From NCBI GenBank assembly GCA_002373505.1, contig DFKE01000009.1, positions 25,448 through 89,447 of the forward strand: a DNA stretch of 64,000 nt, written 5' to 3'. The translations under genes and the position numbers were made by a program. Positions 8,278 to 16,500 of this stretch are shown here, in pieces (positions within the stretch are counted from its first letter, which is position 1; each line of letters starts with the position of its first letter). The notes under the pieces are model-generated. The model had not been told where the DNA came from and made no database searches. It saw nothing but the letters and a program-made list of their open reading frames with translations. The stretch is from Bacteroidales bacterium UBA3653 (lineage in GTDB: Bacteria; Bacteroidota; Bacteroidia; Bacteroidales; Paludibacteraceae).

Positions 8278-11127
8278 TTACAACGAGATTCTGACAGTTA
8301 TCTTGACTCCGTTTCGTCCCCATGCGGCTATTCGTCTGCGGCCATGGATCATGACCGGGTCGCCGTTCTCGTCCACGGCGGGTCTGTATCCCATGGTAGG
8401 ACGTGTCGGGTCTATCATCTCCATCTTCTGGATCATGTACGGCAACTCATAGTCGTTGTACGTGATTCGGCGGATGTAGTCAATACGGATGAATTTGAGG
8501 ATATTCTCAAATCCGGCAGTGATCTCCATGTACGGCAGTTTGCCGATCGGGGAACTGGTGCGATAGCCGTCTTTGATATATCCTTGCTGGTCAAACGCGT
8601 TGTCTACGATTCCGTTCTCCCACGCCGTGTGCGGGAAGTCATACAGACCGCTTCCTGTCTCCAGATAAGGGTTGTTCTTCTTGGTCAGACCGCCATAGAC
8701 ACCGGAGAAGGACACCACGCCGCGCAGCTTCAGTTTGTTAATACCCGGAATGCGGTTCAGGATCCATCCTTTGAAGTAATAGGTTGCGAAAAGCGATACA
8801 TATTCGTCCATCATGAATTCCATCGGTTTCATCAGGTTGAAGCTTCGCTGACCCAACAGGATACTGGTGCTCGTCTCGGGTATATGCAGTTTGGTGAACG
8901 GCGTTTTCTGCCATATCATGCCGGTCTTGATACGCATGTCCAAATGTCCGAAAGCGGAGAACCAGAAACGCTTGTCAAACATGATTTCCGTCTTGTTGTA
9001 GATAAATCCGTCGCCGCCGTTGTGCCGGTCGTCCAGATAGCCCACGGTGTGGCGCAGATTGATTGTCGGTGCATCTTTCTCCAGTCCCCACGGGTTCTTT
9101 ATTCCCTCGCGGTCGATACCTATCATGGAGCCGGGCGAGTACTCCAACTCAAACACACCCTCGTAGTTGCGGTACGAGCCTATGTTGCTCAGCGATTGCG
9201 AGAAAGTGGTGTCCGTTCCGTTAATATGCCTCGTGTAGTCCACGCGGTCGTACCGCAGCGAACCGGCAGCGCGGTTGTTCGTGAAATCGAAGCTCGCCTT
9301 CAGCATCAGGTTGTTCCGCCATTCCTTCATGTATTCCGCCTTGGCGTGGAAGACATACTGGGCGAACGGCATGGTCGGCCTGCTGGTAGGAATGGACATC
9401 AGAATATTGTCCCTTCGCACTACGTCGTTCACCTGACCCGGTTCCTCGATGTCGTATTGCGCCATGAATTGCAAGTGGTGTCTCAGTCCGTCGTACGGCT
9501 GGTTCTTGTGCTTGTTGAACGAATAGACGAGTGTCGCGCTGTATTTCGGCAGCAGGTCTTTGGTACCGAAGGCTACATATCCGCGGAAGAAGAACTGGTC
9601 GTGCAGCCGCGCCGTCGAACCGCCGCCGACGCGCAGACGCACGCCCTCTAACATGTTCCAGCTGACGAAGTTGTATATCGGTCCGAAATCGAACTTGCTG
9701 AGGTACATGAATTCCGCTTTGCGGGTAGGTATATACTCTGTCGTGACGGCGTTCACAAAGAGCGCCAGACTGTTGAACTTAGGCGTGTTGGTGAACTCGC
9801 GTACCAGATCGACTACCGAACTCTCGTATTTGGTCAGCGGCTCCGGACGCATCTCGTCCGTCCATTGACCCTCCCACACCAACTCTGCCGTTGTGTCGTT
9901 GACCTCCGGCTCCGGACCGTTCAGGTTGGAGAAGGTCTCCTTTGCTATAGGGGTCTCCATGTCCCAGCCTGTGTATATCTTGGTCTGGCGGGCTAACATA
10001 CCGCGTTTGTTGTTGATGATATAGAATTTGGCGTAGGTGCTTGTCCTGTCCGGTGCCCATAGGCCGTTCTCCAGTTGCTTGTAACTGTGCTCAATAGAGA
10101 AGTTGCTGACGAAGTTGAGGTTGATGTCCGGCGGGATGTTGATCGCGTATTTCTTCAGGCGGAACGTGCTGTCATTCACGATATAGAGGTGCCCTGTGAA
10201 GCCGTAACTCTCCGAGTTCACCGGCACGAACGCCAGGTCTATACACGGATAGCCGTCCACCATGATCGTGTCCATGATGTAGTACTGGTAGAAACTGACG
10301 GCAAGCGTGCTGCTCAGCGGCGAGACGAAGCGGTTGAACAGCAGGTTCATGCTGTTGTCGTTGATGTCCACGTCCTTGAAGATGGCGTTTATATTCTGCT
10401 GGAACGACTCCGAGCCTATCACGCTTTCGATACCGAAGATACGTTTCTTGTCCAGGATCTTCTTTTCGCGGTGAGGGCGTTTCTGGTAGTATTCCGTGTT
10501 CAGGTGTTCGCGGATGCTGACGGTCACGTTCGGGTACACGCCCGTCGTGTCAACGTATTTCTTCACGAAGGCGAAATCTTTCCAGAACGGTTTTTCCCAG
10601 TTCACCTTGATGTTATCCAGCGCAAAAGACATACGGCTGTAACTCTTGGCGGTGTATTGGTCAACGGTCTTGACGCAGAACGAGTCCTTGTGTGCGATCA
10701 CGTTCTTGATCAACTCTACCGCAGGGTTGCCTTTGCGTTTGTAATCCCGTTTGCGGTGCTTCGGCGTCACGACGATATCTTGCAGACCGTAAACGTCCGG
10801 AGTCATCTTGACCTTCACGTTCTTGCGGTTCTGACCCTTGCGGAGGGTCAGCATCTCGGTCTTGTAGCCCAACATCTGGAAGTTCAGCGTGTTGTAGCCG
10901 GCACTGTTGCTGATAGAGAAGTTACCGTCTATATCGCTCGTCGTACCTATCTCCGACGGGATCATGCCTTTGCTGGTGGTTGATTTCAAGAAATATATCT
11001 GTACGAACGGCAGTGTCTCGCCCGTGTCGCCGTCCACTACCGTACCCGATATACTTGTCACCTCCTGCGCACTCGCCATCCCGGCGAAGCACAGGATCAA
11101 AATTACTATGTACCTTAACTTTTTCAA
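8278..11127 (-). CDS. DUF5686-family outer-membrane protein with carboxypeptidase-regulatory-like domain
   Basis: 949 aa. A signal peptide (MKKLRYIVILILCFAGMASAQ) is followed by a carboxypeptidase-regulatory-like beta-sandwich domain at about residues 25-115 ('SGTVVDGDTGETLPFVQIYF'). The segment 'IVVTPKHRKRDYKRKGNPAVELIKNVIAHKD' and the remaining ~800 residues are characteristic of the DUF5686 family: a long predicted outer-membrane barrel with many aromatic-rich strands, ending 'GRNGVKITVRISL'. These proteins resemble TonB-dependent receptors but have no plug domain that I can recognise. The role is unknown. The upstream region is a heptamer repeat without a visible promoter. Confidence 0.85.
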   Translation of the reverse strand: MKKLRYIVILILCFAGMASAQEVTSISGTVVDGDTGETLPFVQIYFLKSTTSKGMIPSEIGTTSDIDGNFSISNSAGYNTLNFQMLGYKTEMLTLRKGQNRKNVKVKMTPDVYGLQDIVVTPKHRKRDYKRKGNPAVELIKNVIAHKDSFCVKTVDQYTAKSYSRMSFALDNIKVNWEKPFWKDFAFVKKYVDTTGVYPNVTVSIREHLNTEYYQKRPHREKKILDKKRIFGIESVIGSESFQQNINAIFKDVDINDNSMNLLFNRFVSPLSSTLAVSFYQYYIMDTIMVDGYPCIDLAFVPVNSESYGFTGHLYIVNDSTFRLKKYAINIPPDINLNFVSNFSIEHSYKQLENGLWAPDRTSTYAKFYIINNKRGMLARQTKIYTGWDMETPIAKETFSNLNGPEPEVNDTTAELVWEGQWTDEMRPEPLTKYESSVVDLVREFTNTPKFNSLALFVNAVTTEYIPTRKAEFMYLSKFDFGPIYNFVSWNMLEGVRLRVGGGSTARLHDQFFFRGYVAFGTKDLLPKYSATLVYSFNKHKNQPYDGLRHHLQFMAQYDIEEPGQVNDVVRRDNILMSIPTSRPTMPFAQYVFHAKAEYMKEWRNNLMLKASFDFTNNRAAGSLRYDRVDYTRHINGTDTTFSQSLSNIGSYRNYEGVFELEYSPGSMIGIDREGIKNPWGLEKDAPTINLRHTVGYLDDRHNGGDGFIYNKTEIMFDKRFWFSAFGHLDMRIKTGMIWQKTPFTKLHIPETSTSILLGQRSFNLMKPMEFMMDEYVSLFATYYFKGWILNRIPGINKLKLRGVVSFSGVYGGLTKKNNPYLETGSGLYDFPHTAWENGIVDNAFDQQGYIKDGYRTSSPIGKLPYMEITAGFENILKFIRIDYIRRITYNDYELPYMIQKMEMIDPTRPTMGYRPAVDENGDPVMIHGRRRIAAWGRNGVKITVRISL

Positions 11128-11137
11128 TTCGTATTCT

Positions 11138-11170
11138 TAATTTTGAATTTTTAATTTTGAATTTTTAATT
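11138..11170. repeat. Heptanucleotide tandem repeat (AATTTTG/AATTTTT)n
   Basis: Alternating 7-base units AATTTTG and AATTTTT repeat about four times between the DUF5686 gene and the DAHP synthase gene. It belongs to the period-7 repeat class seen throughout the window. Confidence 0.8.
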
Positions 11171-11172
11171 CG

Positions 11173-12168
11173 TCAGTTTTGCTGACGCAGGCTCTCCTCA
11201 TGAATCAACTCCCATAACGCCAACTTAAACTCCGTCCGCAATCCTCCCCCTTTAGGTGGCTGGGGGGCTTTTAGTCTTTCAACTATCATCTCGTACCGTT
11301 CCGGCTGGAGTGGTGCTACGCCGTTGGCTTTCTTCCATTCTCCTATCCGCCGGCTGACATCCATTCGTGCGGCTATCGTGTCCCATAGTTTCTCGTCCAG
11401 CTCGTCTATCTCCGCCCGCAACCAATTCAATTCGGTCTTTTTGCTTTCGACTTTCGACTTTTGACTTTCGACTATCTTCGCTAACGAAGAAGGCTCTATC
11501 TGCTGCCTGGCGTCGGACAGCGCTTGCTCCGGATGGCAATGCACCTCTACCATCGCCCCGTCCAGACCCAGCTCGTATATCTTGTTCATCAGTTCCGGCA
11601 CTTTGGCGGAATCGCCGCTCATGTGGCTCGGGTCCAGCAGCATCGGTATGTCCGGCCGCGCCAGCCGCACCTGATGCGCCATCGCCCAGCAAGGACGGTG
11701 CCCGCAACCTCTATGTACCGCCAGGACGGGTATCCCTGTCTTCTCCAACCGCTCTATGTTGCCTATCCATAGCGCCGCGTCTTCGTTCACCGGGTTCTTA
11801 ATCAATATGCCCTTTATCTGTCCTCCCTCTCTTGAGGAGAGGGCCTGGGCGAGGTTTTCCACCGCTATCGGGTTTGCACTTGTCCTGGCGCCGATCCACA
11901 GATAGTCTATGCCGGCTGCAATCGCTTTCTGTACATGCTCCGGAGTTGCTACCTCTGTAGCAACATCCATGCCAAACGCCTTCTTCACCTCTGCCAGCCA
12001 TCCTAAGGCCTCTTCGCCTACGCCGCGGAACGTGTGCGGACTCGTGCGCGGCTTCCATGCGCCCGCGCGGAAAATAAAAGGCATCTCACCGCAAACGGCC
12101 TTTATCTGCCCCGCGGTGAGTACTACCTGCTCGCGGCTCTCCGCTGAACAGGGACCTAATATGTAAAT
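11173..12168 (-). CDS. Bifunctional DAHP synthase / chorismate mutase, atypical start
   Basis: The N-terminal part makes DAHP from phosphoenolpyruvate and erythrose 4-phosphate (start of the shikimate pathway). The C-terminal part (after 'ELNWLRAEIDELDEKLWDTIAARMDVSRRIGEWK') is an AroQ-type chorismate mutase. Seen motifs: GPCSAES, 'FRAGAWKPRTSPHTF', 'GARTSANPIAVENL', 'HRGCGH', 'DPSHMSGDS' and 'EVHCHPEQALSDARQQI'. The first ATG (at 12084) would cut off the GPCSAES loop. The open frame reaches back to 12186 but contains no ATG, GTG or TTG, so ATT at 12168 is the best candidate and I used it. The usual ~25-residue N-terminal extension is missing. The frame is broken upstream by a heptamer repeat. 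Three repeat insertions lie in frame: SSREGGQ, 'SQKSKVESKK' and 'APQPPKGGG'. Confidence 0.75.
   Translation of the reverse strand: MYILGPCSAESREQVVLTAGQIKAVCGEMPFIFRAGAWKPRTSPHTFRGVGEEALGWLAEVKKAFGMDVATEVATPEHVQKAIAAGIDYLWIGARTSANPIAVENLAQALSSREGGQIKGILIKNPVNEDAALWIGNIERLEKTGIPVLAVHRGCGHRPCWAMAHQVRLARPDIPMLLDPSHMSGDSAKVPELMNKIYELGLDGAMVEVHCHPEQALSDARQQIEPSSLAKIVESQKSKVESKKTELNWLRAEIDELDEKLWDTIAARMDVSRRIGEWKKANGVAPLQPERYEMIVERLKAPQPPKGGGLRTEFKLALWELIHEESLRQQN
11243..11270. repeat. GC-rich palindromic element inside the chorismate mutase part
   Basis: A CCCCC...GGGGG palindrome with a TTTAGGTGGCT centre lies in frame and encodes 'KAPQPPKGGG' near the C-terminus of the chorismate mutase domain, a segment absent from usual family members. 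It is the same kind of element as those at 11821 and 49243. Confidence 0.65.
11443..11475. repeat. Intragenic heptamer repeat (TTTCGAC)n in the domain linker
   Basis: TTTCGAC-type 7-base units repeat about four times, in frame, exactly between the DAHP synthase and chorismate mutase domains. They encode the lysine/serine/glutamate-rich linker 'IVESQKSKVESKK'. The same units occur intergenically at 29171-29217. Confidence 0.8.
11821..11854. repeat. GC-rich palindromic element inside the DAHP synthase domain
   Basis: CCCTCTC and GAGAGGG form a 7-bp stem around TTGAG. The element encodes SSREGGQ within a loop between the 'NLAQAL' helix and the 'GILIKNPV' strand, where family members normally have only a few residues. 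It matches the nrdG element at 49243 in design. Confidence 0.65.
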
Positions 12169-12209
12169 CGAATTACGGATTACGGATTACGGATTACGGA
12201 TTACGAATC
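12169..12209. repeat. Heptanucleotide tandem repeat (GGATTAC)n
   Basis: About five 7-base units of GGATTAC (TACGGAT phase) fill the whole gap between the lipoprotein gene stop and the DAHP synthase reading frame. On the minus strand the units supply in-frame TAA stops just upstream of the DAHP synthase, removing any normal start. Confidence 0.9.
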
Positions 12210-12211
12210 CT

Positions 12212-12694
12212 TTAATAGCTCATCTGCAACCGGAACAGCATAGGATCCGGAGTCCAGCCTTCCTCGTAATAGAAATCGGAGATGGTGCAGAACACTTCTA
12301 TGAAGCCTACGCCATAGGCGTAATCTAAATGCTGCTGGTAATAGAACTTGTTGCCCGTCGGCTTCCCATCCGTGTCCACTTCTTCTTCCATCTTGTAGGT
12401 CGTCTCCGGTAGTGCTACCTGGTAGGCATTGTTTTTGCCGCTGTTGTACTCGTGGCTCACGCTCACTTCGCCGTAGTTATACACTTGCTCGGTCAGCTCC
12501 TCTACGTCGAAATGGCAGTAGAACTGGTTCACTGTTTCGTCGAACGTCCATTTATCTTGTGCTACTACCAGATCCACGGTCTTCTTATTGAACTTGCTAT
12601 CCTCCGTAATATACGTATTATGGTACGTCGGGTACGTACAACTTCCCATGCAAGCCGCTAATGCCAACAGGCAGATAAAAAGATATTTTCTCAT
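12212..12694 (-). CDS. Small lipoprotein of unknown function
   Basis: 160 aa. The signal peptide MRKYLFICLLALAACMGSC ends in a lipobox (MGSC), so the mature protein is a lipid-anchored periplasmic or surface protein. The rest is a mixed beta-rich domain with many tyrosine and acidic residues ('QDKWTFDETVNQFYCHFDVEEL'). I do not recognise a family. It has its own promoter (12728-12759), divergent from the mnmE promoter, and lies 43 nt upstream of the DAHP synthase frame across a repeat. Confidence 0.75.
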   Translation of the reverse strand: MRKYLFICLLALAACMGSCTYPTYHNTYITEDSKFNKKTVDLVVAQDKWTFDETVNQFYCHFDVEELTEQVYNYGEVSVSHEYNSGKNNAYQVALPETTYKMEEEVDTDGKPTGNKFYYQQHLDYAYGVGFIEVFCTISDFYYEEGWTPDPMLFRLQMSY

Positions 12695-12727
12695 AATCGT
12701 TTTTTAGTTAAAATCCCAATTTGGCTG

Positions 12728-12759
12728 CAAAGGTACAACAAATTTTTGAATTATGCAAG
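12728..12759 (-). promoter_or_regulatory. Promoter of the small lipoprotein gene
   Basis: On the minus strand CTTGCA (12754-12759) and TACCTTTG (12728-12735) are separated by 18 bases. It is back to back with the mnmE promoter, leaving about 25 bases between the two -33 elements. Confidence 0.75.
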
Positions 12760-12784
12760 AGCACGCGCGTTTTTCTGTTTTTTT

Positions 12785-12816
12785 CTTGCGTATGTGCAAT
12801 TTTTGTTGTACCTTTG
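12785..12816 (+). promoter_or_regulatory. Promoter of mnmE
   Basis: CTTGCG at 12785 and TACCTTTG at 12809-12816, with the genome's common TTGTTGTA approach to the -7 element. The predicted transcript start leaves a leader of only about 8 nt before the mnmE ATG at 12831. Confidence 0.8.
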
Positions 12817-12830
12817 CACGCTGAATCGTA

Positions 12831-14168
12831 ATGGAACCTATTTGCGCCATATCAACACCGTACGGAACGGGGGGAATAGCCGTCGTACGGGTATCCGGAG
12901 AAGGGAGTATCGCTATCGTGGATACGCTCTTCCGCGGACGTGTGCCCTTGGCCGGAGTCAAAGCCAACACCGTGCATTTCGGGAGGATTGAAAGAGATAA
13001 GGAGGTATTGGACGAGGTGCTGTGCACGGTCTTCCGCGCACCCCATTCGTTCACAGGCGAAGAGACGGTGGAGATAGCCTGCCACGGCAGTCTCTTTATC
13101 CAGCAGGAGCTGTTGCGGTGGCTGATAGACGCCGGTTGCCGCGCTGCCGAACCGGGAGAGTTCACACGGAGAGCATTCCTCAACGGCAAGATTGACCTGA
13201 GTCAGGCAGAGGCGGTGGCGGACCTCATCGCCGCGCAGAGCAAAGCAGAGAAAGACCTCGCGCTGAGCCAGCTCAGAGGAGCGGTCTCCAACGCCCTCAA
13301 CGAACTAAGAGAACGGCTGCTGCATTTCACATCGCTGGTAGAACTGGAGTTGGACTTCGCAGACCATGAGGAATTGGAGTTCGCCGACCGCTCCGAACTG
13401 AAACGTCTCGCGGAAGAGATAGAAAGCAAACTGGCGGACCTGATGGCTTCTTTCCGAACGGGAAACGCCATCAGAAACGGTATCTCGGTAGCCATCATCG
13501 GTGCACCGAACGTAGGCAAATCGACGCTGCTGAATGCCTTGCTGGGCGAACAGCGCGCTATCGTGAGCGACATACAAGGTACCACCCGCGACACGATAGA
13601 AGACACACTCGTCATCGACGGGATCCTCTTCCGGCTGATAGACACCGCCGGTTTGCGCGAGACAGGCGACAAACTGGAGAACATGGGTATCGAACGCAGC
13701 CGCAAAGCAGCAGAACAGGCGCAGATAGTGGTCAGGGTGGAAGTACCGGCTACCAACGAAGTACAAAGGGACGACCTACCATGTTCGGGGACGGTGATTG
13801 AGGTGGTGAACAAGGCGGACCTGATAGAAGGACTATCGGACCATCTACCGGCTACCAAGGACGAAAGAATATATATATCTGCAAAGAAGGGGGATATAGA
13901 GCCGTTGCGGCGGGAACTCGTGCGGGCAGCAAGGGAGACCATGCACACCGGAGCCGTCACCCTCTCCAACGCGAGGCACTATGAGGCGGTATGCCGGGCA
14001 CATGAAGCCATCACCCGCGTGCAACAGGGGATGCATGACTGCCTGTCCGGCGAACTGTTAGCTATGGATCTGAAGGACTGCATCGATGCACTGGGAGAAG
14101 TGACAGGACAGATAACCAACCAAGAGGTGCTGGCAAACATATTCAGTAAATTCTGCATCGGAAAATAA
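12831..14168 (+). CDS. mnmE: tRNA modification GTPase MnmE (TrmE)
   Basis: 445 aa. MnmE works with MnmG to put the carboxymethylaminomethyl group on U34 of certain tRNAs. Seen: N-terminal folate-binding domain starting MEPICAISTPYGTGGIAVVR, helical domain, and an inserted G domain with P-loop GAPNVGKS (about residues 224-231), switch 'DIQGTTRDTIED', DTAGL (about 271) and NKAD (about 326). The C-terminal CIGK motif, which carries the catalytic cysteine, is intact. The segment between the switch II helix and NKAD is shorter and more irregular than usual ('VRVEVPATNEVQRDDLPCSG'). It starts a plus-strand group with yicC and gmk, each separated by heptamer repeats. Confidence 0.95.
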   Translation: MEPICAISTPYGTGGIAVVRVSGEGSIAIVDTLFRGRVPLAGVKANTVHFGRIERDKEVLDEVLCTVFRAPHSFTGEETVEIACHGSLFIQQELLRWLIDAGCRAAEPGEFTRRAFLNGKIDLSQAEAVADLIAAQSKAEKDLALSQLRGAVSNALNELRERLLHFTSLVELELDFADHEELEFADRSELKRLAEEIESKLADLMASFRTGNAIRNGISVAIIGAPNVGKSTLLNALLGEQRAIVSDIQGTTRDTIEDTLVIDGILFRLIDTAGLRETGDKLENMGIERSRKAAEQAQIVVRVEVPATNEVQRDDLPCSGTVIEVVNKADLIEGLSDHLPATKDERIYISAKKGDIEPLRRELVRAARETMHTGAVTLSNARHYEAVCRAHEAITRVQQGMHDCLSGELLAMDLKDCIDALGEVTGQITNQEVLANIFSKFCIGK

Positions 14169-14202
14169 ATGACCAAATGGTAAATGACTAAATCGTAAAT
14201 GA
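14169..14202. repeat. Heptanucleotide-type repeat between mnmE and yicC
   Basis: Units of 7-8 bases such as TGGTAAA and TCGTAAA fill the gap between the mnmE stop and the yicC ATG. Confidence 0.7.
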
Positions 14203-14203
14203 C

Positions 14204-15118
14204 ATGATATTATCCATGACAGGTTATGGCAGAACCGAAAGCCAATTCCGGGGCCGCAAGATTGTTTGCGAGATCCGGTCGTTGAACTCCAAAGCAATGG
14301 ACCTGACCGTCCGGCTGTCTCCCGCACTGCGTGCACAGGAGTTGGAGTTGCGCAACCTCGTGACGAAGAGAATCGAGCGAGGAAAAGTGGACCTTGTTAT
14401 TGAAGTACAAAGTGACGAAGTACCAAGTACGAAGGCAGCGCTGAACTGGTCGGCGGCGGAGGAGTACGCAAGGCAGTACAGCGAACATTTCGGTACGCCC
14501 GTCCCGGCTGAGGTGATGGCGGCTATAATGAGACTGCCGGACGTGATGAAGAACCCGGACGAGGAGACGAACCTGACGGACGAGGAATGGCAGGGGATAC
14601 AGACGATGCTGGATGAAGCACTTGATGCGTTCGTCGCTTTCCGGATACAGGAAGGAGCGGCGTTGCAGGCTATGTTCACAGAGAAACTGGACGCTATAGC
14701 CGATCTGCTGGCGCAGGTGGAGCCGTTTGAGAAAGGCAGGGTCACCAAGATCAAAGAGAGGCTGGAACAGAACCTCGCGCAACTCTCCGCACAGACACAG
14801 GCGGAGATTGACCGCAACAGACTGGAACAGGAGATGATCTATTACCTCGAGAAACTGGACATAACCGAGGAGAAAGTGCGGCTCACCAACCATATCAAGT
14901 ATTTCCGCGAGACAATGGGAGAGAGCCTCGACACGCAGATAAAACATTCGGGGAGCGGCGCCGGAGTGGGGAAGAAATTAGGCTTCATCGCGCAGGAAAT
15001 GGGACGCGAGATCAACACCCTCGGCTCCAAATCGAACCAAAGCGAAATGCAGATCATTGTCGTCAAGATGAAAGATATACTGGAGCAAATAAAAGAACAA
15101 GTCCTCAATGTGCTCTAA
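14204..15118 (+). CDS. yicC: YicC-family endoribonuclease
   Basis: 304 aa, close to the usual length. The N-terminus 'MILSMTGYGRTESQFRGRKI' is the YicC hallmark. The C-terminus contains the DUF1732 signature 'KHSGSGAGVGKKLGFIAQEMGREINTLGSKS'. The E. coli homologue is an endoribonuclease that affects small RNA turnover; the same activity is inferred here. A short repeat-like stretch at 14399-14434 encodes 'EVQSDEVPSTKAA' and may be another in-frame heptamer insertion. The common neighbour gmk follows 34 nt downstream, a frequent pairing in bacteria. Confidence 0.9.
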   Translation: MILSMTGYGRTESQFRGRKIVCEIRSLNSKAMDLTVRLSPALRAQELELRNLVTKRIERGKVDLVIEVQSDEVPSTKAALNWSAAEEYARQYSEHFGTPVPAEVMAAIMRLPDVMKNPDEETNLTDEEWQGIQTMLDEALDAFVAFRIQEGAALQAMFTEKLDAIADLLAQVEPFEKGRVTKIKERLEQNLAQLSAQTQAEIDRNRLEQEMIYYLEKLDITEEKVRLTNHIKYFRETMGESLDTQIKHSGSGAGVGKKLGFIAQEMGREINTLGSKSNQSEMQIIVVKMKDILEQIKEQVLNVL

Positions 15119-15150
15119 ATCGTACATCGTAAATCGTACATCGTAAATAA
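15119..15150. repeat. Heptanucleotide tandem repeat (CGTACAT/CGTAAAT)n
   Basis: Four 7-base units alternating CGTACAT and CGTAAAT occupy the yicC-gmk gap. Confidence 0.85.
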
Positions 15151-15152
15151 TT

Positions 15153-15701
15153 ATGATCTATATTTTCTGTGCGCCTTCGGGGAGCGGTAAATCAACAATG
15201 GTGCAGCACATGCTGCATAAATACCCCGGGAAATTTGAACTGTCTGTCTCTTGCACCACCAGACCTCCGCGGGGACAGGAAGTGAACGGCAGGGAGTACT
15301 ATTTCATCTCCGCTGATGAGTTCCGCGAGCGTATCGCCCGCGATGAGTTCATCGAATACGAGCAGGTCTATGAAGGTCTCTATTACGGCACGCTGAAAAC
15401 CGAGATCGAGCGCATCGAAGCGGCTGGCAAACAAGTGCTGTTTGACGTGGATGTCAAAGGGGGAGTAAACCTCAAAAGGATATTGGGCGACAAGGCGGTC
15501 TCGGTCTTTATCTGTCCTCCGTCGATAGACGAACTGCGACGCAGGCTCGAGGGACGAGGAGACACTTCGCCCGAGATGATAGAGAAACGCCTGGCGAAAG
15601 CGGAATACGAACTGAGTTTCAAACCTCAGTTCGACCGGGTCGTGGTGAATGACGATCTGGAGAAAGCGTTCGCTCGGTTAGACGCGATCGTTGAAAGGTA
15701 A
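15153..15701 (+). CDS. gmk: Guanylate kinase
   Basis: 182 aa, normal for the family. It converts GMP and ATP to GDP and ADP. The P-loop PSGSGKST lies at residues 8-15, followed by 'SVSCTTRPPRGQEVNGREYYF' (GMP-binding Ser/Arg/Tyr set), 'EYEQVYEGLYYGT' and 'FDVDVKGGVNLK'. The lid region 'RRRLEGRGDTSPEMIEKRL' is intact. The gene ends 4 nt from the convergent prmA stop. It shares the mnmE-yicC-gmk direction and may be co-transcribed. Confidence 0.95.
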   Translation: MIYIFCAPSGSGKSTMVQHMLHKYPGKFELSVSCTTRPPRGQEVNGREYYFISADEFRERIARDEFIEYEQVYEGLYYGTLKTEIERIEAAGKQVLFDVDVKGGVNLKRILGDKAVSVFICPPSIDELRRRLEGRGDTSPEMIEKRLAKAEYELSFKPQFDRVVVNDDLEKAFARLDAIVER

Positions 15702-15705
15702 AAAG

Positions 15706-16500
15706 TTACGGGTGGCGGAATAGCATCATACGCCATTCGCCCTTCTCACGGGTTTTGAGATACTGAAGGCCCTGTTCTTCCGCTGCGGCGAGGAGAGCAT
15801 GGCAGTCTGTTTCATAGAAGCCGCTGATCCATAACTCGCCTCCGTGCGTCAAGAGTTGTGCATAGGTCTGCATCTGCGCCAAAAGGACATTACGATGGAT
15901 ATTGGAGAGGATCAGGTCGAAAGAAGAAGGCCGAAAGTCGAAAGCAGATAGATCTCCCAACTTTGCGTCTATCCTGACCCCGTTGAGCGCTGCGTTCTCA
16001 AGCGTGTTTTCTACGCTCTTGTCGTCTATGTCAATGGCTGTCACTTCTTCTGCGCCGCGTTTCTTGGCGAAGATACCTAAGACCCCCGTCCCGCAGCCGT
16101 TGTCCAAGACCCTCTTGCAGGTCAGGTCGGTCTCTAACAGCTGCTCAATCATCATAGAGGTCGTCTCATGGTATCCGGCTCCGAACGCACAATGAGGCAC
16201 GATCCTTACGCCCAACGGCAGTTCCTGCACCGGGTGCTCAGACTCCCATACCGCATTCCAGTTCTCGTCCGGGACCTCGGAAACGGAAAATGGAAAATTG
16301 AAAGATGAAAGGTATTCTCTGATCTCCCCTTGGTGCTGCTGCCATAGGTCCGAAGGGATATAATAGTCCGCTCCGCCTTGCTCCGGGGATGAACCGGCGT
16401 CAATAGTGTCCACTCCCAGATCACACATGTGCTGGTCAAACAGGTCCTTCTGCCATTCCTCGGCAAAATCAGTGTTTATGTGCAAACAACGATATAGCAT
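15706..16500 (-). CDS. prmA: Ribosomal protein L11 methyltransferase
   Basis: 264 aa. It uses S-adenosylmethionine to methylate ribosomal protein L11. Motif I 'VLDNGCGTGVLGIFA' and 'VTAIDIDDKSVENTLENA' are clear, followed by the 'DLILSNIHRNVLL' catalytic-loop region as in Bacteroidetes homologues. The N-terminus 'LYRCLHINTDFAEEWQKDLF' fits the substrate-binding domain. Its start overlaps the end of the nadD-folC gene by 32 nt, so translation is coupled. Two repeat-like stretches lie in frame: 15915-15948 ('SAFDFRPSSFDL' region) and 16286-16312 ('SSFNFPFSVSEV' region). Confidence 0.9.
   Translation of the reverse strand: MLYRCLHINTDFAEEWQKDLFDQHMCDLGVDTIDAGSSPEQGGADYYIPSDLWQQHQGEIREYLSSFNFPFSVSEVPDENWNAVWESEHPVQELPLGVRIVPHCAFGAGYHETTSMMIEQLLETDLTCKRVLDNGCGTGVLGIFAKKRGAEEVTAIDIDDKSVENTLENAALNGVRIDAKLGDLSAFDFRPSSFDLILSNIHRNVLLAQMQTYAQLLTHGGELWISGFYETDCHALLAAAEEQGLQYLKTREKGEWRMMLFRHP

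Noticed and set aside
8344..9651. Long plus-strand frame (435 aa) antisense to the DUF5686 gene
   Set aside because: Valine/arginine-rich antisense reading of a barrel gene, no family features; the same holds for 10075-10983 and the 493-aa frame antisense to nrdD (47562-49043).
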